Shown: piece after piece, positions 14,976-25,200 of the stretch
Layout: each line of letters opens with the position of its first letter
Position numbering within the stretch: the first letter of the stretch is position 1
From: Methanoregula sp.
Lineage (GTDB): Archaea > Halobacteriota > Methanomicrobia > Methanomicrobiales > Methanospirillaceae
Reading direction: 5' to 3'
DNA: 49,547 nucleotides
Assembly: GCF_003170075.1 (NCBI RefSeq)
Contig: NZ_PMZU01000067.1
Coordinates: forward strand, 1-49,547
Notes under the pieces: generated by a model
What the model was told of the DNA's origin: nothing
Database searches by the model: none
Seen by the model: only the letters and a program-made list of their open reading frames with translations
Program-made: the position numbers and the translations under genes

Positions 14976-15875
14976 TCAGGTTTTACCGGAGTCGTTTTGA
15001 TCATTTGATCCTGTGTATCCCGGTTCGGTGCACTGATGTTTCCAATTGTCGACCGGTAGATCCCGTCTCATTTTTGGCCAGAGCCGGGCAAAGGAGGCTG
15101 TCAGGACAAAGAACCCGATGGTGACAAGCACGATCGCTCCCCCAGATGCGAGGTTGTAGGAGAACGAGAGCTGAAGACCGATGATGACCGAGGCAATCGC
15201 AATGGCCAGTGCCGCAAAAATCGTACGCCTGAATGGCAGCCTGAGCTGGATTGCCGCAATTGCAGGGATAACCATGAGACTTGAGACTAAAAGGACGCCG
15301 ACCAGCCGGGTGGCAACAACAACAGTGAGGCCGACGAGAACCGTAAAAAGGATCTCAAGTGCACTCACCGGCATCCCGGCGACCCGTGCAAAATCCGGGT
15401 CAAGGGTGATTCCCACCCATTCCTTCCAGAGCAGGCAAAGCACCACAAGGACAATCACGCCGAGCCCGGCGGCAAGGTACACATCGTTGTCGTTAATTCC
15501 GAGAATTGTCCCGAAAAGGTAGGAAAGAAGGTCTGCCGGGGCTGACTGCGCCATGCTGATAAGGACAATGCCGATGGCAAGCCCTCCTGAGAACAGGATT
15601 GCAATCGCCGCATCGGATGCAACCCGGAGCCGGCCCAGTGCGTGAATCCCGAGAGCCCCTGCAATAACCGAGGCCACAGCAGTATAGAGCGGATAGATGC
15701 CGGTCCAGAACCCGAGCGCAATGCCGCCAAAGGCCACGTGGCCAAGGCCATCGGAGATAAGCGACAACCTGCGCAGGACAATAAAAACACCAAGGCTCGC
15801 GCAGGTCACCGCGACAATCAGCCCGCCGATAAACGCTCGCATGCCGAATTTAAACATCAAAAATTCAAGCACCAT
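14976..15875 (-). CDS. Metal ABC transporter permease (ZnuB-like, ABC-3 family)
   Basis: The 299-residue integral membrane protein has about eight hydrophobic helices. It begins MVLEFLMFKFGMRAFIGG and carries the ABC-3 signature SDGLGHVAFGGIALG. It forms the channel of a high-affinity zinc or manganese importer with the ATPase and binding protein encoded just upstream. It is the last gene of the three-gene minus-strand operon, 12 nt after the ATPase. The hydrophilic C-terminal tail is short. Confidence 0.92.
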   Translation of the reverse strand: MVLEFLMFKFGMRAFIGGLIVAVTCASLGVFIVLRRLSLISDGLGHVAFGGIALGFWTGIYPLYTAVASVIAGALGIHALGRLRVASDAAIAILFSGGLAIGIVLISMAQSAPADLLSYLFGTILGINDNDVYLAAGLGVIVLVVLCLLWKEWVGITLDPDFARVAGMPVSALEILFTVLVGLTVVVATRLVGVLLVSSLMVIPAIAAIQLRLPFRRTIFAALAIAIASVIIGLQLSFSYNLASGGAIVLVTIGFFVLTASFARLWPKMRRDLPVDNWKHQCTEPGYTGSNDQNDSGKT

Positions 15876-15887
15876 TCACGTCACCCC

Positions 15888-16649
15888 TTACTGGTTTCCG
15901 GCCTGAACCATCAGGTTCCAGAGTCCTTGTGAACCAAGAGCCTGTGCCGGGCCGTCATACAGGACCCTGTGGTGCAAAAAGACAATGCGTTCCATCATCC
16001 GGCTTAACTCGGTCAGATCGTGGAGGATGATAAGAACGGTGATCTTATGCGTGTCGTGCAGGTGGGAGAGCAGCGCGTAGAATTCCTGCTTGCTCTTCGC
16101 ATCGACACCGTTTGTCGGCTCATCAAGGGCAAGGATGTGGGGATTTCCGACCAGGGCGCGTGCAATCAGCACCCGCTGTTGCTGACCCGCCGACAAATCC
16201 GAGAAAAGTTCTCCGGCGATGCGGCCAAGCCCTGCTTCTGCAATAGCCTTATCAACTGCCGTTAAATTCTCAACGGTTGGTCTCCTGAAAAGGCCGATTT
16301 GCCCGTATATGCCCATCTCGATGACTTCCCGCACGGTCACCGGGAACTGCTGCTGGCGCAGCACCGGCTGCTGGGGAACATACCCGATGCAGGGCCGGCA
16401 CGGTGACATGCCCTCGCAGTCGTCCATATGGCAGGTAAATTCAACGGTACCTGTTTGGGGTTCAAGCAGGCCGACCAGTATCTTGAGCAGGGTTGTCTTG
16501 CCCGCACCATTCGGGCCGGCAATACCGATAAACTCCTCCTGCCGGACAACGAGCGTGATATCTTCGAGCACCTGTTCTGCGCCGTACGCAAAACTGACAT
16601 TGTTGACAGTCAGGCATACCGGCCGGTCCGGGGGAGCATCTACTGGCAT
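15888..16649 (-). CDS. Metal ABC transporter ATPase (ZnuC-like)
   Basis: The 253-residue ABC ATPase has Walker A GPNGAGKTT, signature LSAGQQQRV and Walker B ILALDEPT followed by H-loop ILHDL. An insert with several Cys and His (CHMDDCEGMSPCRPC, about residues 80-95) is seen in some zinc/manganese transporter ATPases and could sense metal. Its start overlaps the end of the binding-protein gene by 10 nt, so translation is coupled. Confidence 0.92.
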   Translation of the reverse strand: MPVDAPPDRPVCLTVNNVSFAYGAEQVLEDITLVVRQEEFIGIAGPNGAGKTTLLKILVGLLEPQTGTVEFTCHMDDCEGMSPCRPCIGYVPQQPVLRQQQFPVTVREVIEMGIYGQIGLFRRPTVENLTAVDKAIAEAGLGRIAGELFSDLSAGQQQRVLIARALVGNPHILALDEPTNGVDAKSKQEFYALLSHLHDTHKITVLIILHDLTELSRMMERIVFLHHRVLYDGPAQALGSQGLWNLMVQAGNQ

Positions 16650-17626
16650 TTCAGGGCCTGCCTCATCTGCTGGAGATTATTTTCCATGATGGTTACATAA
16701 TCGTTATCCCCGGCGTTAAGCGGGCCGGTCGGCAGTATCTCCATGGTGGTGTAAGGGTAGAGGGGCAGGTCAAGTTCGGAAGCAATGGACTGGCTCAGTG
16801 CCTGGACTTCACCGGTCTCTGCAATCACACCCTGGACGTTTGCTGCCTTTGATTCATCGAGAATCGCCGCCATCTGCTGTACAGAAGGCTCTGCATCCGG
16901 GCTTAAGCCGGTGATCGAGAGGGCGGTCAGGTTGTATGCGGCTGCCTGGTAATTCAGGAATGAGTGGGATGTAAGGAATGTCCGGGTCGTGCAGTTTGAA
17001 AGTCCGTTCGTATACTTGGCATCCAGTTTCCGGAGGCGCGCCTCAAATGCATCACCATTCTTCTGGTAAGATGTGGCATTGGCCGGGTCTGCCGCTGCAA
17101 GCTGTTGTGCAATATAGGGAACATAATACTCAGCAAGCTGCGGCGAGAGCCAGAGATGGGGATCCTGATCCGGGTGAGGGAAGTCTGCATGCTCGCTTTT
17201 CATCTGTGCAAGTACTGAAGCCGGAATCGCGTCGATAAAAGGAGCACGGATAATGTCCGGGTTGGTCGAACTGGCGAGTTTTTCAGCCCAGGGTTCCATA
17301 AACGGGCCGTCATAAAACAGTATTTTTCCTTTCGCAAGTGCCATTGCATCGTTTGGCGTTGGTTCGTATTCGTGGGGCTCTGCACCCGGGGGAAGGATCT
17401 GGGTTACTGAAGCATAGTCTCCGGCAACAGGGAGAACGAGCAGGGTGATAGGCCGAAATGAAGTGATGACCTGGAGTTTTCCGTTTGATCCGGCTGAGTG
17501 CGATTGCGCAGAAGGGATGCTGGCATTTTTGATAAGGACCAGGTATCCTCCTACGATAACCAGTATGATTACGATTGCAAAAGCACAGATCAGGATAATT
17601 TTTCTTTTTTCTGGGAATGGGGGCAT
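16640..17626 (-). CDS. Metal-binding ABC transporter substrate-binding protein (ZnuA-like)
   Basis: The 328-residue protein has an N-terminal membrane anchor (ILICAFAIVIILVIVGGYLV) and no obvious lipobox. The cluster A-I metal-binding fold follows. Likely ligands are the His in PPGAEPHEYEP, the His in DPHLWLSP and the His in LTSHSFLNYQ, with an acidic residue later. A short His/Asp-rich loop (SEHADFPHPDQDPH) resembles the zinc-collecting loop of ZnuA. The loop favours zinc, but manganese is not excluded. First gene of the transporter operon, behind the 17708-17730 dyad. Confidence 0.9.
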   Translation of the reverse strand: MPPFPEKRKIILICAFAIVIILVIVGGYLVLIKNASIPSAQSHSAGSNGKLQVITSFRPITLLVLPVAGDYASVTQILPPGAEPHEYEPTPNDAMALAKGKILFYDGPFMEPWAEKLASSTNPDIIRAPFIDAIPASVLAQMKSEHADFPHPDQDPHLWLSPQLAEYYVPYIAQQLAAADPANATSYQKNGDAFEARLRKLDAKYTNGLSNCTTRTFLTSHSFLNYQAAAYNLTALSITGLSPDAEPSVQQMAAILDESKAANVQGVIAETGEVQALSQSIASELDLPLYPYTTMEILPTGPLNAGDNDYVTIMENNLQQMRQALKCQ

Positions 17627-17707
17627 TCTTAACCTTCTTATTGGGAATGGGTTCTGGCGAATCCGGGAGGGAATATCGTCGGGTGATCATATAATAATTA
17701 TGAAAAA

Positions 17708-17730
17708 TTTGGATAAGCCCCAATATTTTT
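17708..17730 (-). promoter_or_regulatory. Putative DtxR-family operator before the metal transporter operon
   Basis: TTTGGATAAGCCCCAATATT is followed by a T-run. It contains a TTGG/CCAA dyad and matches 18310-18331 closely: both share TTTGG, a six-base spacer, then CCCCAATATTTT. On the minus strand it lies just upstream of a TATA-like ATTATTATATG (17688-17698), where a bound repressor could block TFB/TBP. Zinc- or manganese-loaded regulator from the next gene is the likely ligand (inference). Confidence 0.55.
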
Positions 17731-17838
17731 CGCGTGCCTTTTTCCCTGGAGTTCTGGCATACCATGTCGTGCGTTATACAGCGTCTCTCCTCTCACGTTG
17801 TGCTGAAATCATCAGGATCCTGGTGAACGGCAAATGCA

Positions 17839-18276
17839 TTACTGCGTCGGTTTCTGATTCAGGCAACCATCATTATGCGTGATCTCGCCGCAGATCCCCT
17901 GGCCGGGATGTCCCATCGCGGCACAGATCCGGTCGATGGCCTCCTTTGACACCATGCTCTCGAAGCGTGAGGCCTCCGCACATGCCTGCTCGTGCGAGAA
18001 CCCGTAATGGGTAAGCATCAGGCTCAGGATCCGGTGACGCTTGATGAGGTACTCTGCGTACCGATTTCCCGTGACCGTGAGGCTGATTCCGCGGTACGGC
18101 TCGTGTGTGACAAAGCCCGTTTCGGAGAGTTCCTGGATCGTCTTTGTGATCGTAGAGGGGTCAACAGAAAACTCACGTGCGATATCGGTCGTCCGCACCC
18201 TCCCGCCTTTCCCCCACAGGTATTTCAGGTACTCTGCCTTACGCGGGGATATCTCATAGCCATTGCCGATCTCCAT
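17839..18276 (-). CDS. DtxR/MntR-family metal-dependent repressor
   Basis: The 145-residue protein has an N-terminal winged helix (residues about 5-65; YLKYLWGKGGRVRTTDIARE, recognition helix VDPSTITKTIQEL). The DtxR dimerisation and metal domain follows (RHRILSLMLTHYGFSHEQAC, then ASRFESMVSKEAIDRICAAMG). A short Cys/His tail (HPGQGICGEITHNDGC) may add metal ligands. It lacks the SH3-like third domain, like MntR. It lies upstream of the ZnuABC-like operon on the same strand. The same dyad motif precedes both, which points to control of the importer and of itself. Confidence 0.88.
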   Translation of the reverse strand: MEIGNGYEISPRKAEYLKYLWGKGGRVRTTDIAREFSVDPSTITKTIQELSETGFVTHEPYRGISLTVTGNRYAEYLIKRHRILSLMLTHYGFSHEQACAEASRFESMVSKEAIDRICAAMGHPGQGICGEITHNDGCLNQKPTQ

Positions 18277-18309
18277 GATAATTGGTTTAATGCGTTTTTA
18301 AAAATAAAG

Positions 18310-18331
18310 TTTGGGTTGTCCCCAATATTTT
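18310..18331 (-). promoter_or_regulatory. Putative DtxR-family operator before the regulator gene
   Basis: TTTGGGTTGTCCCCAATATT (18310-18329), with TTGGG/CCCAA arms around a 5-base centre. It sits 34 nt before the repressor ATG, next to a TATA-like TTTATTTTTAAAAA on the minus strand. Near-copy of 17708-17730, in the same orientation relative to its gene. Confidence 0.55.
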
Positions 18332-18497
18332 GATCCGGATATTTGTTCGCGTGCGCATGAAAAACGCTGACAGGTTAAAGAATCCCTTTGAGAGATCGCT
18401 TGAACAGGCCGGCAGAATCTGCACGGCTCACTTTGGAACGCGAATTGTATCTGTCCTACTGTGGGGCGATCGCAGGGACTATAAAAACGAGGATTGG

Positions 18498-18788
18498 TTA
18501 TGGTTTTTTCTCGACCAGCTCGACTTCGATGCCGCCGATCTTGCATGCAAAGATGTTATAAAGGAAGGCCATGATCGCACCGCAAATGAAGGCCATGATC
18601 CCAAAGATAATGGGAAAGACGATAATGGAAAGCAACCCGAGGGTCGTGGCGCCTGGCATACTGAATGTGGCCCCGATGGCGGTACCCAGGATGGCAAACA
18701 GCACGCCATAGATAAGGCCGAACACAATACCGAACAGTGCATGAATCTTCGCCCATGAAATAATTTCAACGCTCTTAATGACGGTCAT
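18498..18788 (-). CDS. Small membrane protein (DUF3566-like), 96 aa
   Basis: I take the ATG at 18788, which has AAGGTG 7 nt upstream, rather than the longer open frame to 18908. The 96-residue product begins MTVIKSVEIISWAKIHALFG, has two or three hydrophobic helices (FGLIYGVLFAILGTAIGATF; LLSIIVFPIIFGIMAFICG), and ends in a strand-like GGIEVELVEKKP. This layout resembles the DUF3566-type proteins found widely in archaea and actinobacteria. Function unknown. It stands alone in its own transcription unit. Confidence 0.7.
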   Translation of the reverse strand: MTVIKSVEIISWAKIHALFGIVFGLIYGVLFAILGTAIGATFSMPGATTLGLLSIIVFPIIFGIMAFICGAIMAFLYNIFACKIGGIEVELVEKKP

Positions 18789-19209
18789 ATAAACACCTTG
18801 TGAACCGGTGTGCGGGTATGGGTAAAAAGTCTTTTGAAGTGTAATCTGTGCGAAGTCTCCGGCTTTGGTGTGCCGGGGCTGGCCGCGGTTACGAAAACCA
18901 GGAAACAACTACTATTCATGTTTTACTATTCATGGTTTTAAAGCCGCTTTTTCAATGTATACAAATTGATTTTTAGAAACGGAACGGGATTTTATGGCCG
19001 GACAACAGGAACCCATGCAGAACCAAGTGAATATACCCTGGTGGAGTAACAGGAATACATCATCAAGAAAGGGCCTATAAAAATAGTATTCATAAATAGT
19101 GATGTACAAATATATACCAGAAAGGGTATATGCCGCCGTTTCACACGCGTATATATCGTCATGCGGCGCCAAAAATAATGAAGGATCAACGAGGGAGCGA
19201 CAACAATCC
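18789..19209. other. Intergenic region upstream of giant TPR gene
   Basis: The 420-bp gap contains a direct repeat of TACTATTCATG (at about 18909 and 18925). It also has a 28-codon plus-strand frame at 18994-19080 without a good start signal, and the TATA region of the giant gene. No RNA gene is recognised. Confidence 0.4.
19107..19132 (+). promoter_or_regulatory. TATA region with overlapping dyad, giant TPR gene
   Basis: CAAATATATACC (19107-19118) is a good archaeal TATA box. Together with GGTATATG (19125-19132) it forms an inverted repeat with a 6-bp spacer, 7 of 8 positions pairing, so a regulator could bind over it. Transcription would start near 19140. This puts the ATG at 19099 outside the message and supports the ATG at 19210. 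Confidence 0.5.
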
Positions 19210-22200
19210 ATGAGCAGGAGAGATGCTGAAGCACTGATGCGGCAGGGCATTGAACTCTATGATCTTGGCAGATTCCAGGAAGCTGTGGTCATGTTTGACC
19301 GGGCGCTCACCCTCTTCCCGAAATTACCCAAAGCCCATTACTTCAAAGGTATCGCACTGTATGACCTCGGTAAATACGATGCAGCGGTCGAATCCTACGA
19401 CAATGCGCTGACGCTTGACCCATCCGATATTAATGCGTGGTACAACAAGGCCGCGACTCTTGCACAGGTCGGCAGGAACCGGGAGGCACTCGCTACCTGC
19501 GAACGGCTGATCGCTCTCAAGTACGACAACTCCGAGGCTTGGATCCTCAAGGGAATCGCCCTCTATGAACTTGGGCAGTATCAGGACGCCATATCGGCAT
19601 ACGATCATGCGCTTACCATCGATCCCAGCCATGCAAAGGTCTATTATAACAAAGGCATCGCACTTGCCGATCTCAGCCGGCATGAGGAAGCCATTGTCGC
19701 GTACGGGATGGCGATCGAGATTGTCCCCGAATATTCAAAGGCTTTTTACAATATGGGGATCTCCCTCTACGAGATCGGAAGATATGACGAAGCCCTCGGC
19801 GCCTTTGAAAAGGCACACACTCTTGATCCCTCCGATGCGTGGGTCTGGTATTATCGTTCATTTATTCTCGCAAAACAGGAACGGTATGCCGAAGCGGCCG
19901 AAGCGGCCGGGACATTTCTTAATACCGAACCCGACCACGCGGACATCTGGGTGATAAAGGGGATCGCCCAGTACAAGGAAGGAAAATTTGCCGATGCTGT
20001 AGTATCGCTGGACAACGCAATTTCGCAGAACCCCCTCGTTGCGGATGCCTGGCTCTATAAGGGTTTCTCCCAGTTTGAGCTGGCACGGTACGAGGATGCC
20101 ACGTATGCTCTGGACAAAGCAGCGGAGATGAACCCGACAAATACAAGGATCTTCTTTTTCCGGGGCAAGGCATATCAGCACCTGAGCCGGTTCCGCGAGG
20201 CCGTGGCGGATTTTGACCGGGCAATCGCTGCCGAGCCGGATACTATTGATGCGGTGTACAGTCGGGGTGTCTCCTGCATCTACCTGAGCCGGTACGAGGA
20301 GGCACTTGAGGCATTTACCCGTATTCTCGCCACACAGGGGAATCATGCCGGTGCCTCCTACTTTAAGGGAATTGTCCTTTCACGGCTCGGGAGGCAGACA
20401 GAGGCGATCGAGTCCTTTGAGCATACCCTCTCTGTCGATCCCGGGTGTGCCTCGGCCGCATACCAGATCGGCATATCTTATGCAAGCCTCGGACGCTTCA
20501 GCGAAGCCGTCTCTGCCTATGACCGGGCGCTTAAGATCCGGCCAGATTATTCGGACGCCGTATACCACAAGGGTTTTGCCCTGGCCAAACTGGGAAACAG
20601 CGAGGATGCCATCCGGGAATTTGACAAGGCCTTAAAGGATAATCCGGGCAATGCACAGGCATACCACCAGAAAGGCCAGCTTCTGGCAAAGACCGGCAGA
20701 TATGAGGAAGCCCTGGACTCGCTCAACAAGAGTATCGCCCTCAAGCCAGACAATGCTCAGGCTTGGTACGACAAAGGTAGTGCCCTTTTAAAAGCTGAAC
20801 AGTTACAGCCCGCGATCGAGGCGTTTGATCAGGCAATCGGGATCTACCCCAACTACGTCAAAGCATATTTCAACAAGGGCCTGGCCCTCGTAAAAGAGGG
20901 GGAACTGGACGAGGCACTCCGTGCATTTGACCAGGCCGTAGCGATCGATCCCACCCATACACTTGCATTTTATCACCGGGGTGCAACGCTCTTCAAAAAA
21001 GAGCGGTATGCCGATGCCGTTGCTGCCTACGATGCCGTGCTCGCCCTCGCCCCGAAGAATACGACCGCCCTCTATGAAAAAGGGATCGCTCTCACGCATC
21101 TTGGGCGGTTCAAGGATGCTGTCACCGCATTTGAAGCGGCAGTCGAGCAGAATCCAGGTCTTGCCGATGCCTGGCTCTATAAGGGGATCTGCCATGTCCA
21201 CCTTGGTGCCTCTGATGATGCGATTTCGTCGTTTGACAAGGTAATTGGCCTTAATCCAAAGAATACGGAGGCCATGGTCCGCAAGGGGATGGTACTGGTC
21301 ACCCTGGGCCGGTACGACGAGGCGATCACCATCTTTAACCGCGCCCTTGAGGGCACCCCACGGGATGTCTGGGCTTGGTACTACAAAGGCATCTCTCTAG
21401 CCGAACTTTCCCGGTTTGAAGAGGCAATCAGGTCGTACGAGCGGGTGCTTGAGATCAACCACCGGTGCACCCGTGCATTCTACGAGAAGGGCAATGCCCT
21501 TGCCCGCCTCGGCAAACCGCTAGAAGCGATTATCTCGTACGATCAGGCACTGGAGATCGAGCCCGATAATCAAAAAACCCTTTACCAGAAGGGGATCGCC
21601 CTTGCGCAGCGCGAACGGTACGATGACGCGATCAGGACCTTTGAGCGGATGCTGGTGCTTGAACCGGATAACCCGCACGCGCTCTATTATCTCGGTATCG
21701 CATATGCCGGCCGGGAACGGTACGATGAGGCAATAGGGGCGTTTGAACGATCCCTCAAACATGACCCGGCCAATGCCCTTACCCATCATTATTTGGGGAT
21801 CTCGCTTGGCCAGTGCGAGAGGTACGACGATGCAATCCGGGCATTTTCCGATGCACTAGCTCTTGACGCCTCCAATGCTTCGACATACTATTACCAGGGT
21901 ATCGCGTATCTTCAGTCCCGGAAGTATGAGGAGGCCCTCGCGGCACTCACCACATCAGTGTCGATGAATCCCTCACTTGTCGGGGCGTTCACGTACCAGG
22001 GCATCGCTCTTGCCCGGCTCGGACGACACGACGAAGCAATTTTGGCGCTGAACCGCAGCCTCGCTGCGAATCCATCTCATATGGAGGCGCTGGTCTGCCG
22101 CGGCGAATCGCTCATGGTGCTCCAGCGATATGCGGAAGCGGTGGAAACCTTTGATCGCATCCTTTCCTTAAACCCGAATCTTGTCGATATCTGGATGCAG

Positions 22201-25200
22201 AAAGGAGCCGCACTCGACAAGCTCGTAAAAAAGCAGGATGCACTTGCCGCGTATACCAAGGTGCTGGAGATAGATCCGAACAATGCAGATGGCTGGGTGA
22301 AAAAAGGCATTCTGCTTTCGGATCTGGGCAAGATTTCCGAAGCGGTTACGGCATTCAATAAAGCCCTTGACCTCAATCCCGCGCTTGTCGATATCTGGAT
22401 GCGGAAAGGAGACGCCCTCAATGTCCTCGGGCGGACAGAGGATGCAGCGGATGCATATGTACAGGCTCTCAACCTGAATCCCGATCAGGAAGATGGCTGG
22501 ATCAAAGATGGCAGGGCTCTCTTTGACCTGGGGAGGTATCAGGATGCCATCGATGCCTTCGACAACGCGATCGCCTTAAACCAGCGGAGTACCGGGGCTT
22601 TCCTTTACAAGGGACTCGCCCTTGAAAAGATCAATCGGATAAAAGAAGCGATCCAGGTCTTTGAGGTTCTTCTGGAGATCGACCCCCACAACAGCGACGC
22701 CCAGTACCATATGGGTCTTGCCCTTGCAAACTCCGGCCGGCAAAAAGAGGCATTAGTCTCCTTTGAAGCAGCGATCAAAGAACGGGAATCCTTTGCCCCT
22801 GCGTGGTACAATAAAGGAAAGAGTCTCCTCGGTCTCGGACAGTACCAGGAAGCTATTACTGCGTTTGACCGGGCGCTTGAGATAGAACCCGGTTACACCG
22901 AGGCCTTTTACTACCGGGGATTTGCGCTCTCAAAACTCGGGCGATATAAGGAGGCCATCGACGCACTCGACAGAAATCTTGTAAAGGACACCACAAATTC
23001 TCCCGGATATTACTTCAAAGGTATTGCCCTTTCAAAGTTGGGGAGGTACCAGGAAGCGCTTGACGCGTTTGACCGGGCTTTGATCTATGACCCGGAAAAT
23101 GCACTGGTCTATTACCAGAAAGGACGGGCGTTAGATGGCCTAGACCGGCACCAGGATGCCGTTACCGCGTTTGAGAAAACTCTTGCGCTCAAACCAAAAT
23201 ACACTGAGGCACGGATGCGTAAGGGCATCTCACTCTATAATCTTGGCAGGTTTGCCGAAGCGCTCAGGGATTTCGACCGGACCATTACAGAGAACCCCCA
23301 CAACTTCCATGCATGGTACCAGAAGGGCCGTGCGCTCTTTGACTTAAGCAACTACAACGAAGCCATCGACGCTTACGACCACGCGCTGGATGTGGAGTCC
23401 AACTACCCGGACGCCCATTACCACAAGGGACTCGCTCTCTACGAACTGGGGAGATATGAGGAAGCAATTCTCTCCTTTGACCAGGCACTTGAGAACGATC
23501 CTCATCTTGACAGTGCCCTTTTCCATCGTGGTGCCTCGCTCCTGAAACTTGAACGCTACCGCGAGGCAACACAGGCTTTCAATCAGACACTCGTCCTCCT
23601 CCCCAAGTACGCTCCCGCTCATCATTTCAGGGGTGTCGCACTCGCCGCACAGGGCCTGTACCAGGATTCCATAGATGCGTATGACCGTGCACTTGAATGC
23701 GATCCAAAAAGCGCAGAATCTGCGCTCAACAAGGCTATGTCACTGCACAATCTGGGGCAGGAGGAGGATGCGCTTGCTGCCGCAGGCAAGGCTATAGAGA
23801 TCCGGTCAGATTTTGCCGAAGCATGGAGATATAAGGGACTTATCCTGTTCCATATGGGAAGGTACCCGGAGGTTCTTGAAGCGCTGGACCAGGCTCTTGC
23901 CTGCGATCCGGGAAATGCGCAGCTCTATTACCAGAAAGGCCGGGCCTTCGATGGCCTTGCCCGACATGAGGAAGCGATCCTTGCGTATGATACTGCGCTC
24001 TCCACCCAGCCCGACTGCATTCAGGCGCGGATGCACAAAGGAGAGGCGCTCTCAACGCTGGGCAGGTTCCGCGATGCAGTCGGGGAATTCAAAAAAGTCC
24101 TTGGGACACATCCCGATAATGCCGATGCGTGGTTCCAGAGAGGCCGTGCACTCTTTGACCTTGGAGATTATACTGAAGTTATCGATGCCTGTGACCATGC
24201 GCTCAAACTAAAAGCATCCTATACCGAAGCACACCAGTATAAAGGTCTCGCGCTGTATGAACTGGGCCGGTATGAGGATGCAATCAAGTCCTTTGATAAG
24301 GCAATAAGCATCGATTCACGTCTCGACCGAGCCTTGTACCATCGTGGGGCAGCGCTTTTAAAACTCGAACGTTACCGCGATGCGATTGAGGCGTTTGACC
24401 GGGCATTAGTTCTCGTACCAAACTATGCCACCGCTCATCATCTCAAGGGTGTCGCACTTGCAGCACAGGGATTGTACCAGGAATCTATTCTCTCTTTTGA
24501 GAGAGCACTCCAGTTCGATCCAAAGAGTGCAGAATCTGCGCTTAACAAGGCCATATCGCTGCATAATCTGGGTCAGGAGGAGGATGCCATCCAGGCTTCG
24601 GAAATAGCCATAGAGATCCGGCCGGATTTTGCCGAGGCATGGTATTACAAAGGTGTTGCCCTCTCAACTCTTGGGCGATATGCAGATGCAGTGCCGGCCT
24701 TCTCCCGGTCACTTGAAATTGACAGTACCGATACACATGCCTGGTTCGACATGGGGCTTGACCTGATCCAGCTCTCGCGTAACGAGGAGGCCGTAGCAGC
24801 CTTTGACCATGTTCTTGGCCTGCTTGCAGATTATCCTCAAGCACACTATCATAAAGGGCGGGCCCTTGCTGCGATGGGTAAAAACGAAGATGCTGTTGTC
24901 GCATTTGATCACGCACTGGAGATCACCCCCAAGGATGCGCCCCTTCTTTCAGCTAAAGGTCTGGCCCTTGAAGCATTAAAACACTTCAAGGAGGCTGCCG
25001 CCGTTTTTGAATCTGCTTGTGCGGAAGATCCCGGGTCTGCAGATAATTTCTATCACCTTGGCCTTGCATATGTCGAACTGCAACGGGATGAAAAAGCGGT
25101 CAGTGCCTTTGCAAAAACCCTCAAGATCAGCCCGGACAATACCGATGCGCTGGAGCAGGCGGGACTTGCGCTCGCCCGACTGGAAAAATACGAGGATGCG

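Noticed and set aside
18994-19080. 28-codon plus-strand frame upstream of the giant gene
   Set aside because: No Shine-Dalgarno or suitably spaced TATA box, and no recognisable motif.
19099-19209. N-terminal extension of the giant TPR protein
   Set aside because: The ATG lies upstream of the TATA box expected to drive the gene, and the 37 residues do not resemble TPR sequence.
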